Shown here piece after piece: positions 1 to 6,470 of a stretch of 30,691 bases of DNA (positions are counted from its first letter, which is position 1; each line of letters starts with the position of its first letter). The stretch is from Deltaproteobacteria bacterium. Lineage in GTDB: Bacteria > Myxococcota_A > SURF-8. The notes beneath the pieces are model-generated. The model saw nothing but the letters and a program-made list of their open reading frames with translations. It ran no database searches and was not told where the DNA came from. Where the stretch lies: contig JAKQSH010000451.1 of the NCBI GenBank assembly GCA_029570245.1, positions 1-30,691 of the forward strand. Reading direction: 5' to 3'. Both the position numbers and the translations under genes were made by a program.

Positions 1-123
1 TCCCTCGCCGTCGCCTTCGCCTTCGCCCTCGCCTTCACTCTCGCCCTCGCCTTCACCCTCGCCCTCGCCTTCACCCTCTCCCTCGCCTTCACCCTCGCCT
101 TCACCTTCGCCCTCGCCTTCGCC
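1..123 (-). repeat. Gly-Glu coding minisatellite
   Basis: The stretch is made almost only of alternating Gly and Glu codons (GGC/GGT/GGA with GAA/GAG) read on the minus strand. It covers 41 codons with a single Ser and a single Asp as exceptions, and it runs off the window edge. Short units of 6, 12 and 18 nt recur imperfectly, so slippage would change the tether length without shifting the frame. It lies inside the lipoprotein gene described next. Confidence 0.85.
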
Positions 124-360
124 GCTAAGCGGATTGCAGCCTTCACACTCACCCCAGCTTGCGCCGTCTTCGTTGCAGGTTCTTACGCCTTCTCCGTAAC
201 CGGTACATTGACATTCAATGCGCTCGCCCGGAATGCAACTTGTTCCGCCGCCGTTGTCGCCATCGTCACCGGACGACTTGTCGCTTTTACAGGCGCTGAC
301 ACTTGAAGCAACGAAGGCCGCCAGCAGAAGGATAAACAAAAAACATTTTCTCTCGAACAT
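1..360 (-). CDS. Lipoprotein with Gly-Glu repeat tether (C-terminus beyond window)
   Basis: The frame is open from the ATG at 360 to the window edge, giving 120 visible residues; the C-terminal part is missing. The start is supported by a GAGGTG ribosome site just upstream. Residues 1-23 form a signal peptide with lipobox VSAC and lipidation at Cys24. An acidic Asp/Gly/Ser segment follows, then a short Cys-rich block (about residues 44-76, six Cys) of the kind seen in secreted myxobacterial proteins, then at least 20 Gly-Glu dipeptides. The protein is probably anchored in the inner or outer membrane and displays an unseen C-terminal domain on a flexible acidic stalk. I do not recognise a function. 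It follows a second lipoprotein gene with a gap of only 35 nt and may be co-transcribed with it. Confidence 0.8.
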   Translation of the reverse strand, partial: MFERKCFLFILLLAAFVASSVSACKSDKSSGDDGDNGGGTSCIPGERIECQCTGYGEGVRTCNEDGASWGECEGCNPLSGEGEGEGEGEGEGEGEGEGEGEGEGEGESEGEGEGEGDGEG

Positions 361-395
361 TTTACACCTCACAGATATAAGGCGTTCATTCAGAT

Positions 396-1577
396 TCAGC
401 ACTCTTCAGAAACACAGAAACCTGGGTTGCCCGAAGTTATCGGACAGCAGTTGTAGCTTTCGGGACAGTTGCCCAGATAACGCGATCCGTCCCAGCACTC
501 ATCGCCGGCATTCAAAGTCGGCAGGCTACAACGCATTCCATCTTCGCTTTCCTGACAGGTCAGCGGTGTGACGCAGTCCGCATCGGTAGCGCAACGCCCA
601 TTGGGCACACATTCGATATCATCCGGTGGGTTGCTTACGCAATTGTTGAACTGCGGACAGCTCTCACCCTGCCACAGATTGCCGAGACTGTTGCAGACCA
701 GATACGATTCGGCTGCCAGTTCGCCGAACTCGACACAGTCCGGATGCTGCGGATCGGCGGAACAGCATTTCCTTTCGCCCGGACTGCACATAACTTCGTT
801 TTCGGAACATGTGCCCATATCGCATGATTCGTTGTAGCCGCAATCTTCATCTGAGCAGCAGTCCCAGGGGCAGGGTTCGGAAGGATTGTAACACTCGTGG
901 AATTTGCAGATGAAAGCCGAGCCGAATTCCGGGTTGTCATGGCAGTCAGCATCCTGACAGCATTCGTACTGGCATCTGGGCGAATAAACACAGGCATGCT
1001 GTTCCAGATCGCAGATGAAATCAACCGAGCAGTCTTCGTCGGAACAACAGGCGTATTCGCACTCGCCGCTGTCTCCATCGACTGCATCGGGATCGTAGCC
1101 TTCAGGATATGCCGGGTTGCAGCCTTTATTGAGCACCTGGCGGGCGCTCTCGATATCGCCGTATGCGTCGCACTCAAGAACGCTCATGCAGTTCCATACT
1201 TCATCAAGATTCTGAATGTAGTCCGCGAAGCCGGCGCAGTCGTTCATACAGGTTGCCGGCCAGTCCGCCGAATCGGAGCATTCAAGAATTTCGCTGCACA
1301 TATTGATACAGAATGAGGAGACGGTTTGAATTTTGCTTTCGCTGCACTTGTGATTGACACAACTGCCGTTGCACTCCGAGTCTTCGCGGCAGAACTCGGC
1401 GCGGTCGTAGCAGACGCTTTCTTCGCAGACCCATGCTTCGCGCGCTCCGCAATCGCTGGCCTGCGAACATACAATTTCTTCATCATTGCCGCTTTCTTCT
1501 TCACTTCCGCAGGCGGAAAACAGTACCAAAAAAGCAAAAAGGGCCAGACACACAACAAACAGTCTCGACGGCTTCAT
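396..1577 (-). CDS. Cys-rich repeat lipoprotein, function unknown
   Basis: The 393-residue frame starts at the ATG at 1577, which has GGAGGA about 11 nt upstream. An ATG 14 codons earlier has no ribosome site and would precede the signal peptide. Residues 1-22 are a hydrophobic signal peptide with lipobox FSAC and lipidation at Cys23, followed by an acidic segment. The mature protein is full of cysteine. Around residues 173-263 there are three repeats of roughly 30 residues with the core CC-x-D-x-DC followed by two further Cys. Such disulfide-rich modules are common in surface lipoproteins of Myxococcota-like bacteria. No enzyme motif is visible. The likely place is the periplasm or cell surface; function unknown. 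Confidence 0.85.
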   Translation of the reverse strand: MKPSRLFVVCLALFAFLVLFSACGSEEESGNDEEIVCSQASDCGAREAWVCEESVCYDRAEFCREDSECNGSCVNHKCSESKIQTVSSFCINMCSEILECSDSADWPATCMNDCAGFADYIQNLDEVWNCMSVLECDAYGDIESARQVLNKGCNPAYPEGYDPDAVDGDSGECEYACCSDEDCSVDFICDLEQHACVYSPRCQYECCQDADCHDNPEFGSAFICKFHECYNPSEPCPWDCCSDEDCGYNESCDMGTCSENEVMCSPGERKCCSADPQHPDCVEFGELAAESYLVCNSLGNLWQGESCPQFNNCVSNPPDDIECVPNGRCATDADCVTPLTCQESEDGMRCSLPTLNAGDECWDGSRYLGNCPESYNCCPITSGNPGFCVSEEC

Positions 1578-1630
1578 AATTTCTTTTTCCTCCAATGGGA
1601 CAAATGGAACTTTGACCATAATTTTAATTA

Positions 1631-1657
1631 ATTATCACAGACGCTTAGGTTCTACAA
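1631..1657 (-). promoter_or_regulatory. Possible promoter of the Cys-rich lipoprotein gene
   Basis: On the minus strand TTGTAG (1652-1657) is separated by 15 nt from GATAAT (1631-1636), a 5/6 match to the -10 consensus. The region is AT-rich and lies about 55 nt upstream of the start at 1577. The spacer is short and the -35 weak, so this is tentative. Confidence 0.35.
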
Positions 1658-1661
1658 GATA

Positions 1662-1678
1662 TGTCTTGAGTTAAGACA
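1662..1678. promoter_or_regulatory. 17-bp inverted repeat, possible operator
   Basis: TGTCTT and AAGACA form a perfect dyad around the 5-nt centre GAGTT, directly upstream of the possible -35 box at 1652-1657. This is where an activator would bind. It could also be incidental, since it sits right after the porin gene's terminator. Confidence 0.35.
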
Positions 1679-1682
1679 CAAA

Positions 1683-1713
1683 AAAGGCCGCTCAATCTTA
1701 AAGAGCGGCCTTT
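1683..1713 (-). terminator. Rho-independent terminator of the porin gene
   Basis: An 11-bp stem (AAAGGCCGCTC paired with GAGCGGCCTTT, 9-nt loop) lies 22 nt after the porin stop. On the minus strand it is followed by a run of T residues, so it is a typical intrinsic terminator. Confidence 0.85.
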
Positions 1714-1734
1714 AAAGCAACAGCCTGAAAAGCG

Positions 1735-2940
1735 TCAGATTTTAAGCTGGAGCATGGTGTTTAAAGTATAACCCCACTTCGTGTCGGTTTTGCCGGTGAC
1801 AGCGTTTTTGGATTTGCCTTGTGCCGCGCCGAAAGCCGACTGAAGCTTTACGGTGTGACCGGTAATGTAATAGTTGATTCCGGCCTGGAAACCCAGCTTG
1901 TCTTTGGTATCGTCGTCTTTGGCGTTATACCAGTCAAAGGCCACCAGCGGCTCGACCACTTTGATGCGATAACCCAGGTCGGCCCAGAGTCCGTAGCCTT
2001 CGGCCATATTGGGGTTGCCCGGACCGAAATAGTATGCGTTCATCAAAGCAACGAGGCCGTTCTCGCCGAAAGGAATGTCTGCCATGAAGTCGAAAGCGAA
2101 GCCGTAAATAGCCGACTCAGTCTCGAAGCCGTCGCCTGCTCCGTTGACTGTTTTTGTCGGACTGGCATTGAACTGAAGATCGTAGCTCACGCCCATGCTG
2201 AGAATTTTCTTGGAGCCCAGGTAAGTTTCCGACCACCACATGCTTTCCTCGGCGTCGAAAATATTGAAACCCAAGCGCCCGACGATACGCGGAATGTCCA
2301 TCTCGTTCACGCCTTGGCCGTTCTCGATACCGTCCATTATGGAGACTCGGTAGTCAATAACTTTGTTGGCTCCCAGACCACGGAACATTATGCCGGTGTC
2401 GGTAAGGTTGTTCTGAAAGGCGTGCCCGTCGATGGTGTGAGTTGTGGAAGCCGAAATGCCGGTATTGTGTCCGAAGCCATGGCGCAGAAGACCGGTTGCA
2501 ATCTGCAATTCCGGTTTGATGTAGAATTCCACAAAAAGGTCGTAAGGATAAACATCGAACTGGTTCGCTGCACCACCGGTGGCCTGATTACCGGCCTTAC
2601 CGACATTGCTGGCAAAAAGCCCGGCGAAGAAATTGACGTTCTTGGCGACTGCGCCATGAAATGCCAGGAAAAGACGCCTGATATAAAAATCATTGGTGAC
2701 AGTCGGCTGGGCTGGAGTGCTGGCCGCCGGATCAATAACATTCTGATCGGTGGCGCTCGGAGTCATTACAGCATCTTTAGGATCGGGATTGATACCGATA
2801 TCAAGACGCGGCTGGATGTAACCGTTAAATTTGAGAAAGGCGTTGCCATCCTCAGATTTGGCCAGATCGAAAGCGTAAACTCCGAACGGCAGCATAGTAA
2901 AAGCCAGAGCCAGAATCAGAATTCTTGTGGGATGCTTCAT
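1735..2940 (-). CDS. OprP/OprO-like porin, outer-membrane beta-barrel
   Basis: The frame encodes 401 residues with AAGGAGG 6 nt before the ATG. Residues 1-23 are a signal peptide with an Ala-containing cleavage site (VYA/FD). The mature chain has the alternating polar/aromatic pattern of beta-strands, with segments such as GYIQPRLDIG, FYIRRLFLAFHG and YDLFVEFYIKPELQIATG that resemble the phosphate-selective porin O/P family. Length fits a 16-18-strand barrel. The last residue is Ile rather than the usual Phe or Trp, a small oddity for the BAM signal. The protein should form a trimeric diffusion channel; the substrate cannot be read from sequence. It is monocistronic, bounded by its own terminator and a long upstream spacer. 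A nearly full-length antisense frame on the plus strand is a codon-bias shadow. Confidence 0.8.
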   Translation of the reverse strand: MKHPTRILILALAFTMLPFGVYAFDLAKSEDGNAFLKFNGYIQPRLDIGINPDPKDAVMTPSATDQNVIDPAASTPAQPTVTNDFYIRRLFLAFHGAVAKNVNFFAGLFASNVGKAGNQATGGAANQFDVYPYDLFVEFYIKPELQIATGLLRHGFGHNTGISASTTHTIDGHAFQNNLTDTGIMFRGLGANKVIDYRVSIMDGIENGQGVNEMDIPRIVGRLGFNIFDAEESMWWSETYLGSKKILSMGVSYDLQFNASPTKTVNGAGDGFETESAIYGFAFDFMADIPFGENGLVALMNAYYFGPGNPNMAEGYGLWADLGYRIKVVEPLVAFDWYNAKDDDTKDKLGFQAGINYYITGHTVKLQSAFGAAQGKSKNAVTGKTDTKWGYTLNTMLQLKI

Positions 2941-3604
2941 AATATTCCTCCTTGAAAATTAATCCCGCCGATAAAAAAACCTATAAACACACTTTTTCAG
3001 AAAAAGGTGCAGCATTCAGCTACAATGAAGATGATTGCCTCGATACGAATACGAAAGCCTTTCCCGACTTTGCCGGGCAGGACAGGCGTGTCTGTTTTCA
3101 AAGTGAAGAGTTGATTCGAAATGCATTATCTTCATTATATTATGTACCTGCACAAGTCAACAAAAATATGAATGGCGATTCATTCTGAGCACACTGCGAA
3201 CTCTTCAGAATCCGCCGTATCACATTCAATAAACCGACCGCCGTTGTTTAACCGCCCTGCCGCTTTTGAAAAAAACAATCCTCAAACGCAAAGCAACAGG
3301 CGTTGCACAGTCCCCTTGAAATTTTAAATTACCTGTCCCGCCCGGAACATACCCGGACGCCCCTTAAATGCGAAAATAAGTATACTGCATCCGAAGTGCA
3401 ATGTAAATATTTTCCATGTTTTCAAGTTTTTACGTCATTTCGTCTCCGGAACGGTTCATGGCGGATTCTTTTTTCTTGAAGCCCATACAAGACGCATGAA
3501 ATCGCAACTGATGTTTTTCTTGTCTTTTTATTCATTACTGGTATGACATTGCAGTTTCTGATAGATTGTTCTGATAAACATGATTTTTTACATGGAAAAA
3601 GGCA
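2941..3604. other. 660-bp intergenic region between divergent porin and mreC genes
   Basis: No convincing gene is present; a 78-codon TTG-started frame at 2952-3188 lacks a ribosome site and resembles nothing. The region is AT-richer than its neighbours and must carry the porin promoter, which I could not place, and the mreC promoter. A weak inverted repeat (ATTCTGA at 3182-3188, TCAGAAT at 3205-3211) is probably chance. Confidence 0.6.
3520..3547 (+). promoter_or_regulatory. Possible mreC promoter
   Basis: TTGTCT (3520-3525) and TATGAC (3542-3547) are each 4/6 matches to sigma-70 boxes, 16 nt apart. They would give a leader of about 50 nt before the TTG start of mreC. Tentative. Confidence 0.35.
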
Positions 3605-4441
3605 TTGGCTGAAATCCTCAGAAAATACAGATCATTAATAGTAACGGTACTGCTCCTGATCTTCTCGCTGACATCACTGTACAGTCATCACCAGCCGCAG
3701 GAAGAACGCAGCGCAATGGAGCGGGCCACAGTGTGGCTGACAACACCGATTCAGAAAGCGATAGTTTATATATGGGCCGGAGTGGGCATCATATGGGATT
3801 CGTATTTCGATCTGGTGGACGCCAGACAGCTGGCTGGAGAAAATGGATATCTGCTGACGCTATCGAACCTGCGAATTCGTGAACTCGAAGCTGTAGAATC
3901 GGAGAATGCCCGCTTGCGGCGTCTGCTTGAATTCAAACAGCGGCATCCTTACAAATATCTGCCGGCACGCATTATCGGAACCGACATTCTGGGTCAGTTC
4001 CGCACCATCACAATAAACATCGGGGCCGACGACGGCGTACCGCAACTGGCTCCGGTCGTCAACGGCGACGGAGTTGTCGGTCGCATTTACGCGCTGTCCT
4101 CGCATTCGGCGCGTGTGCTGCTGATTATCGACCAGAACAGTTCGGTTGACGGCGTAATTCTGCGCACACGTTCGCGCGGCATAATTCAGGGCAATGCATC
4201 CGACGAAAGACTGGAATGCAAGTTCGCTTATTCGCTGCGCACCGAAGATATCGAAGTCGGCGACGAAATCGTAACCAGCGGCATCGACCGCAGTTTCCCG
4301 CCCGGAATGCCTTTGGGGCGCGTAGAACAGGTTTTCCGCTCGGAAGGCGGCATATTTCAGGACGCAATCGTTCATCCCGCAGTCGATTTCACACGACTTG
4401 AAGAAATCATGGTGCTGATTTCGACGGAGACACAACATTGA
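3605..4441 (+). CDS. mreC: Rod shape-determining protein MreC
   Basis: The 278-residue protein matches MreC: a short cytoplasmic N-terminus, one membrane helix (about residues 10-26), a coiled coil (about 75-112) and a beta-rich periplasmic domain. Typical segments are GADDGVPQLAPVVNGDGVVG (about 140-159), the SSHSARVLLIID stretch, and VGDEIVTSGIDRSFPPGMPLG (split here as VGDEIVTSGID and RSFPPGMPLG, about 218-238). MreC links the MreB filament to the elongation machinery for side-wall peptidoglycan. The start is TTG at 3605: an in-frame stop lies at 3581 and the first internal ATG would remove the membrane helix. A nearby ATG at 3592 is out of frame. mreB is not upstream here, unlike in the classical mreBCD operon. 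Length and domain order are normal. Confidence 0.93.
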   Translation: MAEILRKYRSLIVTVLLLIFSLTSLYSHHQPQEERSAMERATVWLTTPIQKAIVYIWAGVGIIWDSYFDLVDARQLAGENGYLLTLSNLRIRELEAVESENARLRRLLEFKQRHPYKYLPARIIGTDILGQFRTITINIGADDGVPQLAPVVNGDGVVGRIYALSSHSARVLLIIDQNSSVDGVILRTRSRGIIQGNASDERLECKFAYSLRTEDIEVGDEIVTSGIDRSFPPGMPLGRVEQVFRSEGGIFQDAIVHPAVDFTRLEEIMVLISTETQH

Positions 4442-4953
4442 AAAACATCGGCATTGTGATATTTGCTTTCGTCGTCTTCGCGGTCGGCGGCAGTCTTTTT
4501 CACCTGCTCGGCTTCTCGTATTTCAGACCCGATCTTTTATGCATAATCGTTTCATATCTGTCAATGCGCCGCGACTGGACATCGGGCATTCTTATAAGCG
4601 CAATATGCGGAACATTTTTCGCCTTTCATCACGGAACTCCGGCGGCATTTTTTATTATGGACAGTATTTTCATTTTCTTTTTCATGCGCCTCTGCCTTTT
4701 GAGACTGAACCTGCGCCACCTGCCATTCATGGCCGGTTTCACCTTCGTTTCCGCCATCGCTTCACAGATGTTCATCACACTGCTGCTCGACCTGTTTTAT
4801 CGCACGGACCAGCAGATGTCGCCCGAACTGATAATTCGGGTGCTGTTCGTAGCAAGCGCCACCGCTGTTTTCGCTTTCCCGCTGATGTTACTGATGCAGC
4901 GCCTCGAAGAGTTCCTGACGCCGGTTGTGCGCGACAACTATCTGCTGAAATAG
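4438..4953 (+). CDS. mreD: Rod shape-determining protein MreD
   Basis: This 171-residue protein is almost entirely hydrophobic with five to six membrane helices, the size and profile of MreD. The family motif region around YFRPDLLCIIVSYLSMRRDW (about residues 29-48) and the following gate-like helices agree. MreD is the inner-membrane partner of MreC in the cell-elongation complex. The TTG start overlaps the mreC stop codon (TTGA), so translation is probably coupled. MreD is poorly conserved, so the call rests on topology, size and the position directly after mreC. Confidence 0.88.
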   Translation: MKNIGIVIFAFVVFAVGGSLFHLLGFSYFRPDLLCIIVSYLSMRRDWTSGILISAICGTFFAFHHGTPAAFFIMDSIFIFFFMRLCLLRLNLRHLPFMAGFTFVSAIASQMFITLLLDLFYRTDQQMSPELIIRVLFVASATAVFAFPLMLLMQRLEEFLTPVVRDNYLLK

Positions 4954-4965
4954 GCGGCATACATA

Positions 4966-6435
4966 ATGAACGCAAAAGAATTACATGCCGTTATTTCAGA
5001 GCTTAAATCGTTTGAAGGCGGACAGATTCAGGCTGTGCATCAGCCTGAGCCAGAAAAGCTGATTCTTAGAATTCATTCTTATACAGGCACACACCTGTTG
5101 CTTATTTCCTGCGACGATGACCGTTCCCGCATGCATCTTGTAGAATCGAAAGGCCAGTCTCCTCAGATTCCATATCATTTCTGCACCATTCTGCGCAGCA
5201 CAGCCATTCCGGCCAGACTGATGCGCATATGGGCGGAGGAAGATGACCGCGTGGCCAACCTGGAGCTTTCGGTAATGGGTGAAGACGGCACACCGCACCT
5301 GCAGCGAATTGTGGCGGAGCTTACAGGACGAAACGCAAACGTTTTTCTGCTTGACTCCGAAGGTGTCGTTACAGGTTCAATGCGGGCCAACCGTTCACAG
5401 AAGCGCGACAACCTGCCGGGTCATAAATTCGTTGCGGCTTTTCAGACGGAATTCAGGCGCGAAACGCAAGTTCGCTTCGAAATTCCAGAAGCAACTGCCG
5501 ATGATCCGTTTCCGGCCAACAGAAGCGCCGCCGAATACTTCGGGCGCGCAGATGAAGAATGGCATGCTGAACAGCGTCGCAGTCAGACCAGACGCATTCT
5601 GCACAACCGCCTGAAGAAAGTGGAACGCGCTGCAGCAGCAGTAAAAGGTGAACTTGAACAGACCGGCAAAGCTGCGGAACTGCGACGTGATGCCGATCTT
5701 CTTCAGATAAACTATCATCTGCTGAAAAAAGGTCAGACCGAAATCAGCGTCGGTGATATTTTTGAAGAAGGTGCGAACAGAACGATCAGACTTGACCCGG
5801 CTCTGTCGCCGCGCGACAACATCGAACGACTGTACAAGAAAGCTCGCAAGACAGAACGCAGCGTTGACCCGCTCAGCGAGCGACTGCTGCAGCTGGAAGA
5901 AGAAGCTGACTTTCTGATTCGCCTGGAAGAACTTCTTGACGCCGGAGCGGAAGCCGTTGAAAAAGTCCGCGACAAGCTCGGGCTTAAAGACGAAGATCGC
6001 AAATATTCGAAGAAAAAAGAAATTCCACGCCAGCCCTTCCGGCTTTTTATTTCCGCGAGTGGCAGACACATTTACGTGGGGCGCTCGGCAGCCGACAACG
6101 ACACGCTGACCCTGCGAATTTCCAAAGGTGACGATTTCTGGCTGCATGCCTCCGGTCAGGCCGGATCGCATGTTCTGATTCCGCTCGAAAAAGGCGAAGA
6201 ACTTGACTCTGAAACGCTTATCGACGCCGCAACGCTGGCGGCACACTATTCGAAATCGGCATCATCCGGCTCGGCAGAGGTAATATACGCCCGTGCCCGT
6301 TATGTAAAAAAACCGCGAAACGCTCCCCCCGGACAGGTCACAGTGGCACAGTTCAAAAGTCTTTTCGTGAAAATAGATGATAAACGCCTGAAGAGACTTA
6401 TTGCAGATTCCAATAAAATAGCCGATGAAACCTGA
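4966..6435 (+). CDS. rqcH: NFACT-family protein, RqcH-like ribosome quality control factor
   Basis: The 489-residue protein has the NFACT layout: an N-terminal NFACT-N domain (about residues 1-170), a charged coiled-coil region (about 195-350) and a C-terminal NFACT-R/DUF814 domain (about 355-480). The Asp-Arg pair needed for tRNA use in B. subtilis RqcH corresponds to D94-R95. ELTGRNANVFLLD (about 118-130) matches the NFACT-N signature, and DDFWLHASGQAGSHVLIP is the NFACT-R signature. RqcH binds obstructed 50S subunits and directs alanine tailing of the stalled chain. It is shorter than the roughly 570-residue Firmicutes proteins, mostly in the middle. It starts 12 nt after mreD and is probably in the same transcript. 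Older names are FbpA or fibronectin-binding protein; an adhesive role cannot be excluded but the DR pair favours RQC. Confidence 0.88.
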   Translation: MNAKELHAVISELKSFEGGQIQAVHQPEPEKLILRIHSYTGTHLLLISCDDDRSRMHLVESKGQSPQIPYHFCTILRSTAIPARLMRIWAEEDDRVANLELSVMGEDGTPHLQRIVAELTGRNANVFLLDSEGVVTGSMRANRSQKRDNLPGHKFVAAFQTEFRRETQVRFEIPEATADDPFPANRSAAEYFGRADEEWHAEQRRSQTRRILHNRLKKVERAAAAVKGELEQTGKAAELRRDADLLQINYHLLKKGQTEISVGDIFEEGANRTIRLDPALSPRDNIERLYKKARKTERSVDPLSERLLQLEEEADFLIRLEELLDAGAEAVEKVRDKLGLKDEDRKYSKKKEIPRQPFRLFISASGRHIYVGRSAADNDTLTLRISKGDDFWLHASGQAGSHVLIPLEKGEELDSETLIDAATLAAHYSKSASSGSAEVIYARARYVKKPRNAPPGQVTVAQFKSLFVKIDDKRLKRLIADSNKIADET

Positions 6436-6446
6436 AGCTCATCGGC
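6421..6446 (-). terminator. Hairpin overlapping the end of rqcH, possible convergent terminator
   Basis: GCCGATGA and TCATCGGC form an 8-bp stem with a 10-nt loop that contains the rqcH stop codon. On the minus strand the hairpin is followed by TATTTTATTG, so it probably ends the lipoprotein transcript that stops at 6471. On the plus strand no T run follows. Confidence 0.55.
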
Positions 6447-6470
6447 CATTGATTCAATACGCACAGTCGC

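Noticed and set aside
1..123. Short repeats at the window start as a CRISPR array
   Set aside because: There are no unique spacers of constant length; the repeats are codons of a Gly-Glu tether in frame with a lipoprotein.
1819..2955. Long plus-strand frame antisense to the porin gene
   Set aside because: It mirrors the porin codons, has no ribosome site and its translation has no recognisable fold; the porin has a signal peptide, ribosome site and terminator.
2952..3188. 78-codon plus-strand frame in the porin-mreC spacer
   Set aside because: It has a TTG start without a ribosome site and an unremarkable translation; it overlaps the porin leader.
5395..6246. 283-codon minus-strand frame inside rqcH
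   Set aside because: It is antisense to conserved NFACT sequence, and its translation has no family features.
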